A stretch of 64,000 nucleotides of DNA, from assembly GCA_947457565.1 (NCBI GenBank), contig CANGWH010000003.1:1-64000 (forward strand), in the 5' to 3' direction. Below are positions 20,372 to 28,779 of the stretch, piece by piece (positions within the stretch are counted from its first letter, which is position 1; the number at the start of each line of letters is the position of its first letter). The notes under the pieces were generated by a model that saw only the letters and a list, made by a program, of their open reading frames with translations, made no database searches and was not told where the DNA came from. Made by a program: the position numbers and the translations under genes. The DNA is from Flavobacteriales bacterium. GTDB lineage: Bacteria > Bacteroidota > Bacteroidia > NS11-12g > UBA955.

Positions 20372-20994
20372 TTAAATTCAAATCCAAATCGGAAAACGAA
20401 AGCACCAAATGGTGAAGCATTGGCGAGCTTTCCATTTACAATAAAACCTACGGAAGCCCATTGGGATTTACCGTTGGATAAAATCCCACCAAGAATAACC
20501 GGGGATCCAATCCATTGTCGTTGGTTTGCTGTTGGTTCGAAAATATTGGTAATACGGTATTCAGGCTGAAGAAAGACTCTGCCAATATTCACTCGTGCGA
20601 AAGCGAAGGCACCGCCAGATAAGCTGCTTTTGTTGTTGAACGATAATAACGTTGTTGCTTGAGGACCGGCGGCCAAAAGAAGATTGTTTTTGAAATACGT
20701 ACCCCAAAAAGGGCCAATATCTAAGTACAATTCCGATACGATAATTGGTGAAAAAAAGGTTTCAATACCATTGAACTTAGAGAAATTACTACTAAATGAT
20801 TTGGGCCCGCCTTCAAATACTTCTTGAATTATTGTGTCGCCAAATTCATTAATTGAAGTATCTAATCTCTTTGTAAAATTATTCTTTTTGGAGACAGAAT
20901 GTGATTTTTCCAAGCCGTCATATTGAGCATGTAGACAATTACTGCCTAGACTAACTATTATTAACACCAATATGTGACCAATTAACCTAGCCAT
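20368..20994 (-). CDS. Predicted outer-membrane-type hypothetical protein
   Basis: Signal peptide 'MARLIGHILVLIIVSLGSNCLHAQ'; alternating hydrophobic/aromatic C-terminal half ending in aromatic-rich 'FGAFVFRFGFEFN'. Confidence 0.6.
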   Translation of the reverse strand: MARLIGHILVLIIVSLGSNCLHAQYDGLEKSHSVSKKNNFTKRLDTSINEFGDTIIQEVFEGGPKSFSSNFSKFNGIETFFSPIIVSELYLDIGPFWGTYFKNNLLLAAGPQATTLLSFNNKSSLSGGAFAFARVNIGRVFLQPEYRITNIFEPTANQRQWIGSPVILGGILSNGKSQWASVGFIVNGKLANASPFGAFVFRFGFEFN

Positions 20995-21046
20995 AATTTG
21001 TATGGCCGCAATTATACACCTAAAATTGCAGTTGTAATTACATAGT

Positions 21047-22111
21047 ATGACGAAGGTTCATAATTTCTCTGCAGGACCATCTATTTTGGCCGAGAGTGCA
21101 TTTGCAAAAAGTGTTCAAGATATTCAAAATTTTGCTGGAACAGGATTAAGTGTTTTAGAGGTTTCGCATCGCGGAAAGCAGTTTGAAGCAGTAATGGCCG
21201 AAACTGAGAATTTAGTTAGAGAGTTATTGGGAATATCGCAAGATTACGATGTTTTGTTCCTTCAAGGCGGTGCTTCAACCCAATTCTTTCAAATTCCATT
21301 AAATTTTCTTAAGCAATCGGCTGCATATACAGATACTGGAACTTGGGCAAACCGTGCAATTAAAGAAGCGCAGGGATATGGTGAAGTGAATGTGTTAGCA
21401 TCATCAAAAGATTCAAACTATACATTTATACCAAAGAATTACGAAATTCCTTCATCGGTAGATTATTTCCACTGTACCTCAAATAATACAATTTATGGGA
21501 CGCAAATTCAACAATTTCCGCATTGCGAAGTACCATTGATTTGTGATATGAGTTCCGATATTTTTTCTCGACCTATTGAGGCCAATAAATTTTCTCTGAT
21601 TTATGCCGGTGCTCAAAAAAATATGGGGCCTGCCGGTGTAACGTTGGTGATTGTTAGAAAAGATATGTATGGTAGAAAAGCCAATCGACATATACCAACA
21701 ATGATGGATTATAAAATCCATGCCGATAATGGGAGTATGTATAACACGCCTCCTGTATTCCCAATTCTAGTTTCTAAATATAACTTAGAATGGGTAAAAG
21801 AAATTGGAGGTTTAACGGCGATGGAAAAGCGTAATGAAGAAAAGGCTTCAACGTTATATACTGCTATCGATAATAGTCCGTACTTTAAAGGAACCACTGC
21901 TATTGAGGATCGTTCTAAAATGAATGTTACGTTCGTATTTGAAAAAGAACACGAAGGTTTAGCAGAGAAATTCGATGCGGCTTGTAAAGAAGCACAATTG
22001 AGCGGTTTAAAAGGTCATCGCAGTGTTGGTGGATATCGCGCATCGTTGTATAATGCATTGCCCTTGGATAGCGTTCAGGCTTTGGTAAACGTAATGGAAA
22101 CATTTGCTTAA
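21047..22111 (+). CDS. serC: 3-phosphoserine/phosphohydroxythreonine transaminase
   Basis: 'MTKVHNFSAGPSILAESAF', 'LFLQGGASTQFFQIPLNFL', 'YAGAQKNMGPAGVTLVIV', 'GHRSVGGYRASLYNA'. Confidence 0.97.
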   Translation: MTKVHNFSAGPSILAESAFAKSVQDIQNFAGTGLSVLEVSHRGKQFEAVMAETENLVRELLGISQDYDVLFLQGGASTQFFQIPLNFLKQSAAYTDTGTWANRAIKEAQGYGEVNVLASSKDSNYTFIPKNYEIPSSVDYFHCTSNNTIYGTQIQQFPHCEVPLICDMSSDIFSRPIEANKFSLIYAGAQKNMGPAGVTLVIVRKDMYGRKANRHIPTMMDYKIHADNGSMYNTPPVFPILVSKYNLEWVKEIGGLTAMEKRNEEKASTLYTAIDNSPYFKGTTAIEDRSKMNVTFVFEKEHEGLAEKFDAACKEAQLSGLKGHRSVGGYRASLYNALPLDSVQALVNVMETFA

Positions 22112-22121
22112 TAAAAAACTG

Positions 22122-23069
22122 ATGAAAATATTAGCCAACGATGGGATTGATAATGCCGGCAAGTTGCTTTTAGAGGCTGCTGGATTTCAGGTAGTTACCG
22201 ATAAAATTTCGCAGAACGAACTCGCTCAAAAAATTAGCGATTTTGATGTTATAATTGTTCGAAGTGCCACAAAAGTCACTGGCGAAATTATAGAAAATAG
22301 TAATTTGAAATTAATTGCTCGAGCCGGTGTTGGTCTAGATAATATAGATATTAAGGCCGCAGGGGAAAAAAATATCCCAGTGCTGAATACACCCAATGCT
22401 TCCAGTAGATCAGTGGCAGAATTAGTCTTTGCGCACATGTTTTCTTTGGCAAGATTCCTTCATTTGTCGAATAGAGAAATGCCAAATAATGGGATTTCAA
22501 GTTTTAAAGATTTGAAAAAGCACTATTCTGAAGGTTTTGAATTAACAGGCAAGAAATTGGGTATAATCGGTTTTGGCAGAATTGGTCAAGAAGTCGCAAA
22601 AATTGCAGTGGGTTTAGGAATGGAAGTTTTGGTGTACGATTATAAACAGCGAGAATTCGACTTAACCATCGCGTTGGCTCGTCCATACCAAAATCATAAC
22701 TTTCAGATTACATTAAAAGGAATGGGGATGGATGAAATATTAAGTAATGCTGATTTCGTCTCTGTTCATACACCAGGAAGTACCGAAGTTATTGGAAAAA
22801 ATGAAATTGAAAAAATGAAAAAAGGTGCAATTTTGATTAATTGCGCTAGAGGTGGGGTTGTTAATGAAGATGCTGTTTTTGATGCAATGAATAATCGTCA
22901 TTTATCGGCAATTGGCTTTGATGTATTTCAAGAAGAGCCTCCGATAAATACAACTATTTTAGGAATACAAAATGCCTCTCTTACGCCTCATATTGGCGCT
23001 TCTACTGCAGAGGCTCAAGAACGTGTAGGGTTAGAACTAGCGGAAAAAATAATTTCATTCTTTAAATAA
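22122..23069 (+). CDS. serA: D-3-phosphoglycerate dehydrogenase-like 2-hydroxyacid dehydrogenase (no ACT domain)
   Basis: 'IIVRSATKVTGEII', 'IARAGVGLDNIDIKAA', 'LGIIGFGRIGQEVAKIAVGLGMEVLVYD', 'INCARGGVVNEDAVFDAM'. ATG at 22122 preferred. Confidence 0.93.
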   Translation: MKILANDGIDNAGKLLLEAAGFQVVTDKISQNELAQKISDFDVIIVRSATKVTGEIIENSNLKLIARAGVGLDNIDIKAAGEKNIPVLNTPNASSRSVAELVFAHMFSLARFLHLSNREMPNNGISSFKDLKKHYSEGFELTGKKLGIIGFGRIGQEVAKIAVGLGMEVLVYDYKQREFDLTIALARPYQNHNFQITLKGMGMDEILSNADFVSVHTPGSTEVIGKNEIEKMKKGAILINCARGGVVNEDAVFDAMNNRHLSAIGFDVFQEEPPINTTILGIQNASLTPHIGASTAEAQERVGLELAEKIISFFK

Positions 23070-23075
23070 CTTATT

Positions 23076-24293
23076 GTGTTAAAGTCATTGCCGTTAAGGT
23101 CTTTGATTGCTGCTGCTGGATTTGAAAATTCGGTATCAACTTATGGTTCTGGTAAATTGCCTGATAATGAGTTGCGTGAATTAGCAATTTCAAATCCTAA
23201 TTCTTTCATTCGCGTGGTAAAACCACAATTCTTAGATGATACTATTCTACCCGGAACTTCAGAATTCCTTGAAGCAAGTAGTAGTCATTTAATGACGTTA
23301 ATTCAAAATAATGTATTGCAGTCTTTGCCAAACGGAGTCTTTCTCTATTCTCAATTTCAACCTCAAACTCAACAATTATTGATGGGTTGGGTTGTGGGAA
23401 TTACTGCTGATAGTTATTTTACCGGATACATTAAAAAACATGAAAATACGTTAGAGGGTAAGGAAAATCGACTGGTTGATCACCTCGAAGCATTAGATTC
23501 AATGGCCGAGCCAGTTTTATTGGCCAATAAATTTAATGAAGAACTAATTGAGTTGATGTCTGCAAAATATTCTGAAAATCCATTGATTTCCGTAACGGAT
23601 AATTATGGATTTATACATCAATTGCGGGGAGAATTTGATGAAGTAATATATAATCATATTTTAAGTCTTATTGACAATATTGGTTCATTGTATATTGCCG
23701 ATGGTCATCATCGTTTTGCAGCAGCTTCTAAGTATTTGAAAAAACACAATTGGTCGTTTTCTAAAGGTGTAATGTCATTAGTTATGAATCAGGAGGATTT
23801 ATCCATTAAATCTTTCTATAGATTGGTGAAATATTCAGAACCAATTGATTTTGAATCTGAAATTTCTAAACTAGGGATAGAGTATTCTAAATGCGAATTA
23901 TCCGATACTGAAAATTGCAACCTAAATTCTGGTGAAATTATCGCAATCACAGGAAAGGGAGATTATAAATTAAATCTTTCTACGCATTTGTCCTCACAGC
24001 ACAATGCTGTGGATGAATTGGAAGTTACCCAATTAGAGAATCAAATTTTAGGCCCACTGTTCAAATTATACGATAGCAAGACGGATGGTCGAATTTCCTT
24101 TTTACGAGGAGATATTCCTATATATAAAATTAAAGAGAAACTTAAAAAAGATGAGGTGGACTTCGTGTTTGTACTACCTGCAAATACTTTTTCTCAAGTG
24201 ATGAATGTAGCTGATCAGCAACTAACTATGCCTCCAAAAAGCACCTGGATAGAGCCCAAGTTGATGACAGGGTTTATTATTCAGCAATTTTAA
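23076..24293 (+). CDS. DUF1015 family protein
   Basis: 'YIADGHHRFAAASKYLKKH' (DUF1015 hallmark) and 'RISFLRGDIPIYKIKEKLKKDEVDFVFVLPANTFSQVMNVADQQLTMPPKSTWIEPKLMTGFII'; follows serC-serA as in many Bacteroidota. Confidence 0.92.
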   Translation: MLKSLPLRSLIAAAGFENSVSTYGSGKLPDNELRELAISNPNSFIRVVKPQFLDDTILPGTSEFLEASSSHLMTLIQNNVLQSLPNGVFLYSQFQPQTQQLLMGWVVGITADSYFTGYIKKHENTLEGKENRLVDHLEALDSMAEPVLLANKFNEELIELMSAKYSENPLISVTDNYGFIHQLRGEFDEVIYNHILSLIDNIGSLYIADGHHRFAAASKYLKKHNWSFSKGVMSLVMNQEDLSIKSFYRLVKYSEPIDFESEISKLGIEYSKCELSDTENCNLNSGEIIAITGKGDYKLNLSTHLSSQHNAVDELEVTQLENQILGPLFKLYDSKTDGRISFLRGDIPIYKIKEKLKKDEVDFVFVLPANTFSQVMNVADQQLTMPPKSTWIEPKLMTGFIIQQF

Positions 24294-24308
24294 TATAATA
24301 GTAATATA

Positions 24309-24941
24309 TTATCCGAAGGAAATTAACTCATTTTTCAGTTTTCGAACTTTCGCTAAGTTGGATAAGAAGTCATTTTCCGAATCACGGTACCCTACAGCTA
24401 GAATTACAGAACAAGACAGTTTCTCGTTATCCTTATTTATAATTGCATCTACGGCTTTGCGATTAAATCCTTCCATAGGTGTGGTGTCAACTTTCAAAGT
24501 TGCTGCTGTTGTCATAGCAATACCTAAAGCAATATAGGTTTGCATGCTTGACCATGAGAATACGTCTTGCTCAGACATTCCACCCGTGAATTTTTCAATA
24601 TTTGATTTGAATCCTTCAAGTTTTTCTAACGGTGTTCCACGGGTTAATGAAATTCTGTTCATATACTCAGAGATATTTTCAGTTGAAACGGACTTCCATG
24701 CATTGAAAAAAAGCAAATGACTGGCTTCTTTTATTTGTGGCTGGTTACTGCACGCCGTTAATAGCGATTCTCTAAGTGAGCTACTTTTATCTAAAACTAG
24801 CACTTCGTAAGCTTGTAAACCCAACGATGTAGGTGTAAGGACAATGCTGTCTAAAATAATATCTAAAATTTCGTCTTTAACTATTTCATCAGAATATCTC
24901 TTGGTAGCATAACGCCATTTCAAATCATCTATAATTTCCAT
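24309..24941 (-). CDS. Nitroreductase family / NAD(P)H-dependent oxidoreductase
   Basis: 'DLKWRYATKRYSDEIV', 'LTPTSLGLQAYEVLVL', 'TTPMEGFNRKAVDAII', 'VILAVGYRDSEND'. Confidence 0.9.
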   Translation of the reverse strand: MEIIDDLKWRYATKRYSDEIVKDEILDIILDSIVLTPTSLGLQAYEVLVLDKSSSLRESLLTACSNQPQIKEASHLLFFNAWKSVSTENISEYMNRISLTRGTPLEKLEGFKSNIEKFTGGMSEQDVFSWSSMQTYIALGIAMTTAATLKVDTTPMEGFNRKAVDAIINKDNEKLSCSVILAVGYRDSENDFLSNLAKVRKLKNELISFG

Positions 24942-24981
24942 ATACAAGAAATAAACCTTGGAAAACGTAAAAAGTTTGGTG

Positions 24982-25320
24982 CTAAAACAGAGACAGCTGT
25001 TTTTTCTCTTTTGCTTCTACAATTAAACCAAATAATTCGGCTGTGTCGTTGTGTGTTTTTTGAAGTTGTTTAATATCAATAGCATAAATACTACTAGTCT
25101 TATGACTTTTCATCGATATTAATCCACCTTCTTTCAATTTCTGTAAATGGCCAGAAACCGTACTTTGACTGTAGGGTAAATGATCTACTATTTGCTGGCA
25201 GGTGCTAGGACCTTCTGATAATAAATACTTTAGGATGGTGATTCTTGCAGGATGTCCCATTGCTTTCGTTACTTCGGCGATTTCTTCTAATGCGGAGTTG
25301 AATTGTGCTCTTTTAACCAT
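24982..25320 (-). CDS. ArsR/SmtB-family winged-helix regulator
   Basis: 'AMGHPARITILKYLLSEGPSTCQQIVDHLPYSQSTVSGHLQKLKEGGLI'. 34 bp upstream of the nitroreductase (probable operon). Confidence 0.92.
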   Translation of the reverse strand: MVKRAQFNSALEEIAEVTKAMGHPARITILKYLLSEGPSTCQQIVDHLPYSQSTVSGHLQKLKEGGLISMKSHKTSSIYAIDIKQLQKTHNDTAELFGLIVEAKEKKQLSLF

Positions 25321-25452
25321 TACTATATTAATTGCTCATTGCAAATATACGATAATACTAATTAAATATGGATTTATCGCAAATAAATAATAAAGTCTTA
25401 ATTTAAATAGTTAAAATACGATGATACACAATAAGATGAATCAAAATTCTCT

Positions 25453-25466
25453 ATGATATTTATCAT
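25453..25466. promoter_or_regulatory. FNR/CRP-type box candidate ATGAT-ATTT-ATCAT
   Basis: Perfect inverted repeat with FNR-like spacing (TGAT-N4-ATCA), 15 bp before the ATG of the Ric-like gene. Confidence 0.45.
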
Positions 25467-25481
25467 GCTTCTTCACAATTT

Positions 25482-26042
25482 ATGTCATTGAATCCGGATA
25501 GCATAGAACATAATTTGCTTGTGATTTTTTTCATGTTTATAAAAAAGAATTTGACGTTAGTGCAAGCTATGGTGCAATTAGAAACCATTTTCTATCCTCG
25601 ATTAGAAAGGGCTATCCGTAAATTAAGTGTTGATGTATTGGTATTAGCAGCTGGAGATAAACGTGAATTGCAGTTTTTGGATATTTTAAGCGAATTACAA
25701 TCAGAATTTATCATGTTGCAACAATTGGATTTAAACGTATTCTTACCTAAGTTGATTTCAGTAAGTGAGGGTTCCGAATGTTGTTCAGACAATAGTGGTA
25801 ATCTATTAAATTCAATGGAAAGAGTGTCTGCGAAGAGAAAGAAAATAGTAAACCAAACTCTAGAATTAAATCAGCTGTGTAACAATTTTATGTCAGAAAG
25901 GCACTGGACGGAAACAAAATTGAATAGTTGTAAATCTCTTTTTCGATTTTATAAGCATTTAATTGAATATATCAATTTTCAAGAACTAACCGTTGTTCAA
26001 GCCATTCACAAACATTTAGAAAGTCCAATTTCAAGTAAATAG
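25482..26042 (+). CDS. Hypothetical protein resembling the hemerythrin-like region of Ric/YtfE/ScdA, apparently lacking most metal ligands
   Basis: Eye alignment: 'LSELQSEFIMLQQLDLNVFLPKL' vs Ric 'ELxxHLxxEExxLFPxI'; 'NSMERVSAKRKKIVNQTLELNQLCNNF...LNSCKSLFRFYKHLIEYINFQELTVVQAIHKHLE' vs 'xMxxEHExAGxxxxxIRxLTNNYTPPEDACNTYxxLYxxLxEFExDLHxHIHLENNILFPKALxLE'. Confidence 0.45.
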   Translation: MSLNPDSIEHNLLVIFFMFIKKNLTLVQAMVQLETIFYPRLERAIRKLSVDVLVLAAGDKRELQFLDILSELQSEFIMLQQLDLNVFLPKLISVSEGSECCSDNSGNLLNSMERVSAKRKKIVNQTLELNQLCNNFMSERHWTETKLNSCKSLFRFYKHLIEYINFQELTVVQAIHKHLESPISSK

Positions 26043-26049
26043 TGGAATT

Positions 26050-28533
26050 ATGAACGTTGAAAATCAAAATAAGTCAATAATTTACAGTTGCTTTCACTGC
26101 GGCGTTAAAACGCGGAAAGCTTTAATATTTGACGACCATGAATTTTGTTGTATTGGGTGCAAGAATGTATATCAAATATTAACTAAGAATAATCTTTGTA
26201 AATATTATGATTTAAATAATCAACCAGGCAATAATATTCAAGTAACTAACGAAAATTATGCAAAATTTAATTTTTTAGAAGAAGAGAGCTTATTGAAACC
26301 TCTACTGTCATTTGATAGTTCAGAATTAAGGAGATTGAGCTTTTATTTACCGCAAATACATTGTAGCTCGTGCTTATATCTATTAGAAAACTTACATAAA
26401 TTAAATCCATACATTGCTTCGTCTCAGTTGAATTTCACCAAGAAAGAACTTTCTGTATCATATTTCAAATCAACTATTTCTGCCAAGGACATTGCGATTT
26501 TGTTGAGCGCGTTGGGCTATGAACCTTATTTTAGTTTAAGTGATATTAGAAACTCAGAGTCAAAACAAGTACTAGGTAGAAATAAGCGACTTTACCGATT
26601 GGGTGTTGCTGGTTTTGCTTTCAGCAATATCATGTTGATGAGTTTTCCTGAGTATTTCGATTGGGGCAACGATGTAGATGGTTTGGGTGTTTACTTTCAG
26701 TGGTTTAGTTTCATCCTGTCAATTCCTGTTGTCTTATATTCTGCCCAAGAATTCTACGTTATTGCTTGGGGTGGAATAAAAAAGAAATATTTAACCATTG
26801 ATCTTCCTATTGTGTTAGCATTGGTAATCACCTTTAGTAGGAGCGTTTATGAGATTACTACCAATTCTGGTCCAGGATATTTTGATTCCCTTACGGGCAT
26901 TGTGTTCTTTATGTTGATGGGTCGATATTTACAAGACAAAACTTACGAAAATTTATCGTTTTCTCGCGATTATTCGAGTTATTTCCCGCTTAGTGCTCAT
27001 GTTTGGCACGCTGGAAAAGAACAAGAGGTAGCCATAAATGATATAAAAATAGAGGATCAAATAATTGTTCATAATCAAGAAATTATTGTTTGCGACGGGA
27101 TTCTAGCCAGCGGTTTGGCGGTGATTGATTACAGTTTTGTTACTGGGGAAAGTTCGCCGGTTACAATAAAAGAAGGAGAGTGGTTATATGCAGGAGGCCG
27201 ACAATTGGGACCTTCTATTCGATTGATTGCTCAGAAAACTGTGGCACATGGTTATCTTGTTTCACTTTGGAATCAATCGGCGAAAGACAATGAACTTCAT
27301 AAAAAAGAGATCCCAATTGAAACAGATGAAAATAAATATATCCATGTGGCATCTCAGTGGTTTACGATTGGATTATTTCTAATTGCTATAGCGGCGGTTT
27401 TATATTGGCTGTATATGGATTCCTCACAAATTTTACATGTTGTTACATCTATATTGATTGTGGCTTGTCCGTGTGCTTTGCTTCTGAGCGTAACATTCAC
27501 CAACGGACATATATTGTCGGCTTTAGCAAGACATGGAATGTACCTTAGAAACGCTACCGCCCTAGAAAGGTGGCGCAATACAGATGTGGTTGTTTTCGAT
27601 AAAACAGGTACCCTAACAGACACTATACAACCAGACATTAATTATTCGGGTAAATCGCTAACGGATGAACAATTGGATATTGTGGCGGCTGTTGCTAAGG
27701 AGAGTATTCATCCAATTGCTCGTGCTATTTCTAAATTTTTAGATAGGGTACAAGTTCCGTTGGAGGAAGTAGAAAATGTAAGTGGGCAAGGAGTAGAAGC
27801 TGTTTTTGGGGTTGATAAAATTCAACTTGGTAATAGAGCGTTTGTTGGATTGAGTGAAACCTATGTTGTTGGTGAGTCCGGTTTGAAAGAATCGTTGCAA
27901 TCTGCATTAGGTAGTGAAATTTGGTTGAAATTCAATAAAGAAATTTTAGGTGTTTTCAGGGTAAAAAGTCGATATCGTCAAAACCTAGAATTCATGATGA
28001 CATCCGTAAATAAACGCGCGCATATTTCTATTCTCAGTGGAGATAATTCTTCCGAAGAAAAAGAACTTTTAAAACTAATACCATCAAATACTCCAGTAAA
28101 GTTTGATGCAAAACCGCATGAAAAAAAAGACTATATCGTACAATTGCAATTAATGGGTAAAAATGTAATGATGGTTGGGGATGGTTTAAATGATGTTGCG
28201 GCAATGCAACAGGCAAATTTCAGTGTTGCAGTTACAGAAAATGTCGGATTTTTTACACCTGGCAGCGATGCCATAATTCTCGGAAATTCGTTGAACCACC
28301 TGCATGAATTATGGAAATTGGCCCATAGAGCAAAAAAGGTAATTTGGTGGAGTTTTGCAATCAGCATAATATACAACATTGTGGGTCTAAGTTTTGCCAT
28401 TTCGGGGACATTAAATCCATTGGTTGCCGCGATTCTTATGCCAACAAGTTCTATAACTATTGTGATTTTTACCTATTTGGCTTCTAACTGGGGATATTGG
28501 TTAAAAGGTGATAAAAATCATCTAGTTCGTTGA
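26050..28533 (+). CDS. ccoI: Cu-type P1B ATPase, CcoI/FixI-like
   Basis: N-terminal 'CFHCG...FCCIGC' metal-binding region, 'CSSCLYLLENL' HMA, 'ACPCALLLS' CPC motif, 'DKTGTLTDT', 'MVGDGLNDVAAM'; upstream of ccoS-ccoNO. Confidence 0.95.
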   Translation: MNVENQNKSIIYSCFHCGVKTRKALIFDDHEFCCIGCKNVYQILTKNNLCKYYDLNNQPGNNIQVTNENYAKFNFLEEESLLKPLLSFDSSELRRLSFYLPQIHCSSCLYLLENLHKLNPYIASSQLNFTKKELSVSYFKSTISAKDIAILLSALGYEPYFSLSDIRNSESKQVLGRNKRLYRLGVAGFAFSNIMLMSFPEYFDWGNDVDGLGVYFQWFSFILSIPVVLYSAQEFYVIAWGGIKKKYLTIDLPIVLALVITFSRSVYEITTNSGPGYFDSLTGIVFFMLMGRYLQDKTYENLSFSRDYSSYFPLSAHVWHAGKEQEVAINDIKIEDQIIVHNQEIIVCDGILASGLAVIDYSFVTGESSPVTIKEGEWLYAGGRQLGPSIRLIAQKTVAHGYLVSLWNQSAKDNELHKKEIPIETDENKYIHVASQWFTIGLFLIAIAAVLYWLYMDSSQILHVVTSILIVACPCALLLSVTFTNGHILSALARHGMYLRNATALERWRNTDVVVFDKTGTLTDTIQPDINYSGKSLTDEQLDIVAAVAKESIHPIARAISKFLDRVQVPLEEVENVSGQGVEAVFGVDKIQLGNRAFVGLSETYVVGESGLKESLQSALGSEIWLKFNKEILGVFRVKSRYRQNLEFMMTSVNKRAHISILSGDNSSEEKELLKLIPSNTPVKFDAKPHEKKDYIVQLQLMGKNVMMVGDGLNDVAAMQQANFSVAVTENVGFFTPGSDAIILGNSLNHLHELWKLAHRAKKVIWWSFAISIIYNIVGLSFAISGTLNPLVAAILMPTSSITIVIFTYLASNWGYWLKGDKNHLVR

Positions 28534-28569
28534 GACTTGTCATTTTTTAATGTATTTCTACAATAGAAT

Positions 28570-28592
28570 TTTGGATCAATAATTAATCCAAA
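28570..28592. promoter_or_regulatory. Inverted repeat TTTGGAT-N9-ATCCAAA immediately 5' of ccoS
   Basis: Perfect 7-bp arms; right arm ends 3 nt before the ccoS ATG (28596). Confidence 0.35.
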
Positions 28593-28595
28593 GTT

Positions 28596-28754
28596 ATGGC
28601 GGTGATTTTAATCCTGATGACATGTAGCATTTTGGTGGCAGGTGGCTTTTTAGTAGCGTATTTATGGAGTGTGAAATCAGGTCAATATGATGACATAGAG
28701 GGTGGAGGATTACGTTTATTGAATGAATCTGAAGTTGAAATTTCAAAAGAATAA
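28596..28754 (+). CDS. ccoS: cbb3-type cytochrome oxidase assembly protein CcoS (52 aa, not in ORF track)
   Basis: Translation MAVILILMTCSILVAGGFLVAYLWSVKSGQYDDIEGGGLRLLNESEVEISKE*: single TM then 'WSVKSGQYDDIEGGGLRLL', a CcoS hallmark; between ccoI and ccoN. Confidence 0.93.
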   Translation: MAVILILMTCSILVAGGFLVAYLWSVKSGQYDDIEGGGLRLLNESEVEISKE

Positions 28755-28779
28755 AACTAATAATTAATACAGTACTATC

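Noticed and set aside
28531-28542. TGAGACTTGTCA (TGA-N6-TCA) at the ccoI stop, a possible FNR half-site pair upstream of ccoS
   Set aside because: Only the 6 outer bases plus one inner pair match; the TGA is the ccoI stop codon. Chance is the simpler explanation.
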